NCBI GenBank assembly: GCA_003486675.1
Contig: DNGG01000578.1
Span: forward strand, 1 to 7,354
Direction: 5' to 3'
Length of the DNA: 7,354 nt
From: Cyanobacteria bacterium UBA11372
GTDB taxonomy: Bacteria > Cyanobacteriota > Cyanobacteriia > Cyanobacteriales > Aerosakkonemataceae
Shown here: positions 5,106-7,354 of the stretch, one piece after another
How the letters are laid out: every line of letters starts with the position of its first letter
Numbering within the stretch: the first letter of the stretch is position 1
Notes under the pieces: model-generated
What the model was told of the DNA's origin: nothing
Seen by the model: only the letters and a program-made list of their open reading frames with translations
Database searches by the model: none
Program-made: the position numbers and the translations under genes

Positions 5106-7283
5106 ATGGACGGCGAAAGGTGTAAGAGAAAAGGCTGCACTGGTACTATCGAAGATGGCTATTGCGATGTCTGCGGAATGGCTGAACTAAAAACGGTAGA
5201 ATCATTCCAAGCGGCGGTACTCAATAGCACAAGACAAAGCGCGAATATTACTACGGGTACAGGTTCATCTCCGCTGACAAACCGTTCCAAAGGTTCGCGA
5301 CGGACTAGCAGCAGTACTAGCAGAAGCAGTCGCAGACAATTGGGTGCAGGACTGGTATCGATTCCGGAATTACCTTCAACTGAACCGGAAAAAGCGATTC
5401 TGGCAGATGCGAAAGTTCCGGATAACAAACGGATTTGTTCAAATTGCAATAACCCGTTGAAAAGAGAAAGGGGTTTTTGTTCTAAATGCGGGACAAAATA
5501 TTCGTTTATACCCACACTTTACCCCGGAGATTTGGTGGCGGGACAATATGAAGTGAAGGGTGCGATCGCATACGGTGGACTGGGATGGATTTATCTCGGT
5601 TTTGACCAAACTTTATCGCGTTATGTGGTATTAAAAGGACTGCTGAATACCGAAGACGCAGCGAGTGCAGCAGTTGCAGTGGCAGAAAGGCAATTTTTGG
5701 CCTCGGTTAAACATGCCAATATTGTCGGTATTTATAACTTTGTTAAACACAATAGCGAAGGTTTTATCGTCATGGAATATGTCGGCGGTAAAACTTTAAA
5801 AGAAATCCGCAAACAAAGAGGAGTATTGCCAATTGCGGAAGCGATCGCATACATTCACCGCATCTTAGGCGCGTTTTCCTACTTGCATTCCCAAGGCTTA
5901 GTTTACTGCGACTTTAAGCCGGATAACGTGATGTTAGAAGGTCACGATGTTAAATTAATTGACATGGGAGGCGTGCGGCGAATTGATGACCCCCACGGCG
6001 ATATTTACGGAACCGTTGGTTATAGCGCACCGGAAGCAGGAGAAGGGCCAACTGTTGTCTCGGATTTGTTTACAATTGGCAGAACTTTAGCAGTATTGGT
6101 CACAAATATTCCAGGTTTCAATAAAGAACACCTTTACACGTTACCCAGTGCCCAAGAAGACGCCCTATTTGCTAAGCAAGAATCCCTTTATCGATTTTTA
6201 CTTAAAGCAACGGCAGAAAATCCAGATGATCGCTTCCAGTCTGCCGATGAAATGGCGGATCAATTGCTTGGCGTGTTGCGGGAAATTGTGGCAATTGAAA
6301 CTAATACTCCGCGTCCATCTGCTAGCAATATTTTCAGCGGCGATATGCTGGCAATTACTACCAGCGGAGACTTTGAACCGATTAAACCCGATTACCGCCA
6401 GTTGCCAATTCCGATTTTGGATACATCCGATCCCGCTTGCAATGCGGTGATGAATGCGAGTGCTATTTCCGATCCAAATAAGCGCGTTGCGAGTTTAAAA
6501 CACGTAGTTCAACAATACCCCAATTCCAAAGAAGCGTTGCTGCGTTTAGCGAATAGCTTAATCGATACTGGCGCTGATAAAGAAGTCGAAGAAATCTTGG
6601 CGCAAGTTGAAGCAATAGATGCCTGGGATTGGCGAGTTTTATGGTATTGGGGACGCAGTTTTATGGCGCAGGGGAAACCGCAACAAGCGCAGGGAACATT
6701 CGACCAAGTTTATTTTGACTTACCGGGGGAATTAGTTCCCAAATTAGCACTTGGTTTGGCAGCAGAATTGGCAGGTAATTATAAACTGGCAATTGGGATG
6801 TATGACTTGGTATCGCGTACCGATCCGAGTTATGTTTCGGCGGCGTTTGGTTTGGCACGTTGCTTGGGTAAAACGGGAGATCGAAAAGGTGCGGTAGCGG
6901 CGTTAGAAAGAGTGCCGCAAACATCTAATATGTATGCGCGATCGCGTGTAGAAATTGCCCGCACTTTAATTAATACCGAACGCTCCGTACCCGGTGCAAA
7001 AGAACTCAAAGAAGCATCGACAGCAATCGAGGCGCTAACCTTAGAAGGAATGGATCGCTATCGCCTCACCAAACAAGTGTTGGAAACCGCCTTAAATCTG
7101 GTCACATCTGCGACACTTTCGCCAAATTCTTCTATCGCAATTCTGGGACAGACGTTAGAGGAAGTGAATCTAAGAAAAGGACTAGAAAAAGCCTTGCGCG
7201 CGATGGCGCATCTCACAACAGGAGATGAAAAAATCCGGTTGGTAGATGAAGCAAACTGCGTGCGTCCCAAAACCTTATTTTAA
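5106..7283 (+). CDS. pknG: PknG-type serine/threonine protein kinase (zinc ribbon, kinase, TPR)
   Basis: This 725-residue protein has the full domain order of mycobacterial PknG at about the same length (750). An N-terminal zinc knuckle (Cys6, Cys11, Cys20, Cys23) and a Ser/Arg-rich linker (about 40-80) precede a rubredoxin-like ribbon (Cys111, Cys114, Cys125, Cys128). The kinase domain spans about 148-395: glycine loop AYGGLGWIY, Lys177, Glu194, hinge MEYVGG, catalytic loop YCDFKPDNVM (Asp269, Lys271, Asn274), metal-binding DMG at 286-288 in place of DFG, and APE at 308-310. The usual HRD arginine is absent, as in PknG. TPR-like helices follow (about 455-700), and the end VRPKTLF mirrors the PknG terminus. 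There is no membrane segment, so it is soluble. PknG in actinobacteria phosphorylates the FHA protein GarA/OdhI to control 2-oxoglutarate use; the substrate here is unknown. ATG 5106 is chosen because AAGGAAAA lies just upstream. Confidence 0.95.
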   Translation: MDGERCKRKGCTGTIEDGYCDVCGMAELKTVESFQAAVLNSTRQSANITTGTGSSPLTNRSKGSRRTSSSTSRSSRRQLGAGLVSIPELPSTEPEKAILADAKVPDNKRICSNCNNPLKRERGFCSKCGTKYSFIPTLYPGDLVAGQYEVKGAIAYGGLGWIYLGFDQTLSRYVVLKGLLNTEDAASAAVAVAERQFLASVKHANIVGIYNFVKHNSEGFIVMEYVGGKTLKEIRKQRGVLPIAEAIAYIHRILGAFSYLHSQGLVYCDFKPDNVMLEGHDVKLIDMGGVRRIDDPHGDIYGTVGYSAPEAGEGPTVVSDLFTIGRTLAVLVTNIPGFNKEHLYTLPSAQEDALFAKQESLYRFLLKATAENPDDRFQSADEMADQLLGVLREIVAIETNTPRPSASNIFSGDMLAITTSGDFEPIKPDYRQLPIPILDTSDPACNAVMNASAISDPNKRVASLKHVVQQYPNSKEALLRLANSLIDTGADKEVEEILAQVEAIDAWDWRVLWYWGRSFMAQGKPQQAQGTFDQVYFDLPGELVPKLALGLAAELAGNYKLAIGMYDLVSRTDPSYVSAAFGLARCLGKTGDRKGAVAALERVPQTSNMYARSRVEIARTLINTERSVPGAKELKEASTAIEALTLEGMDRYRLTKQVLETALNLVTSATLSPNSSIAILGQTLEEVNLRKGLEKALRAMAHLTTGDEKIRLVDEANCVRPKTLF

Positions 7284-7324
7284 TCAATTGTCATTTGTTA
7301 GTTGTTTTTTAACACTGATGAATG

Positions 7325-7348
7325 AGCAATTAGCAATTAGCAATTAGC
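7325..7348. repeat. heptamer tandem repeat (AGCAATT)3 plus AGC
   Basis: Three exact copies of AGCAATT and a partial fourth lie 42 bases after the kinase stop. The unit differs from the AATCTAA heptamer elsewhere in the window. The 41 bases between stop and repeat hold a weak TGTTA/TAACA inverted repeat around a T-run (7296-7313), too weak to call a terminator. Confidence 0.85.
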
Positions 7349-7354
7349 TTTTCT

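Overview
This is a chromosomal stretch from a cyanobacterium. Eleven copies of the HIP1 octamer GCGATCGC occur in 7.35 kb, intergenic regions carry 7- and 8-bp short tandem repeats of the kind common in filamentous cyanobacteria, and the proteins are cyanobacterial in type. The genus cannot be fixed from the sequence alone.

Layout. Positions 1-127 hold a GC-rich inverted-repeat stretch that looks like a dispersed repeat. Positions 128-799 (minus) encode an SH3b-NlpC/P60 peptidoglycan peptidase. It is divergent, across about 55 bp of heptamer repeats, from 855-1796 (plus), a class A beta-lactamase-fold serine hydrolase. Neither protein has a visible signal peptide, so both may act on cell-wall fragments in the cytoplasm. 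Positions 1801-2013 hold a striking mirrored array of octamers, G-rich on the left and C-rich on the right. Positions 2111-2938 (plus) encode an exported outer-membrane beta-barrel protein, convergent with 3018-4346 (minus), a lipoprotein amino-acid-type ABC substrate-binding protein. A long hairpin separates the two.

Positions 4347-5105 are a divergent control region of about 760 bp. It contains two exact GTA-N8-TAC motifs (the NtcA nitrogen-regulator consensus) and promoter-like elements. Positions 5106-7280, with the stop at 7281-7283 (plus), encode a full-length PknG-type protein kinase: zinc knuckle, rubredoxin-like zinc ribbon, kinase domain, TPR domain. The window ends in another heptamer repeat.

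The most interesting idea is the right half. In actinobacteria PknG responds to amino acids through a periplasmic binding protein (GlnH) and a membrane protein (GlnX), and it controls 2-oxoglutarate metabolism. Here a PknG homologue sits next to, and divergent from, an amino-acid-type binding lipoprotein, with possible NtcA sites between them. This suggests a cyanobacterial amino-acid or nitrogen sensing pair. That is inference, not shown by the sequence.
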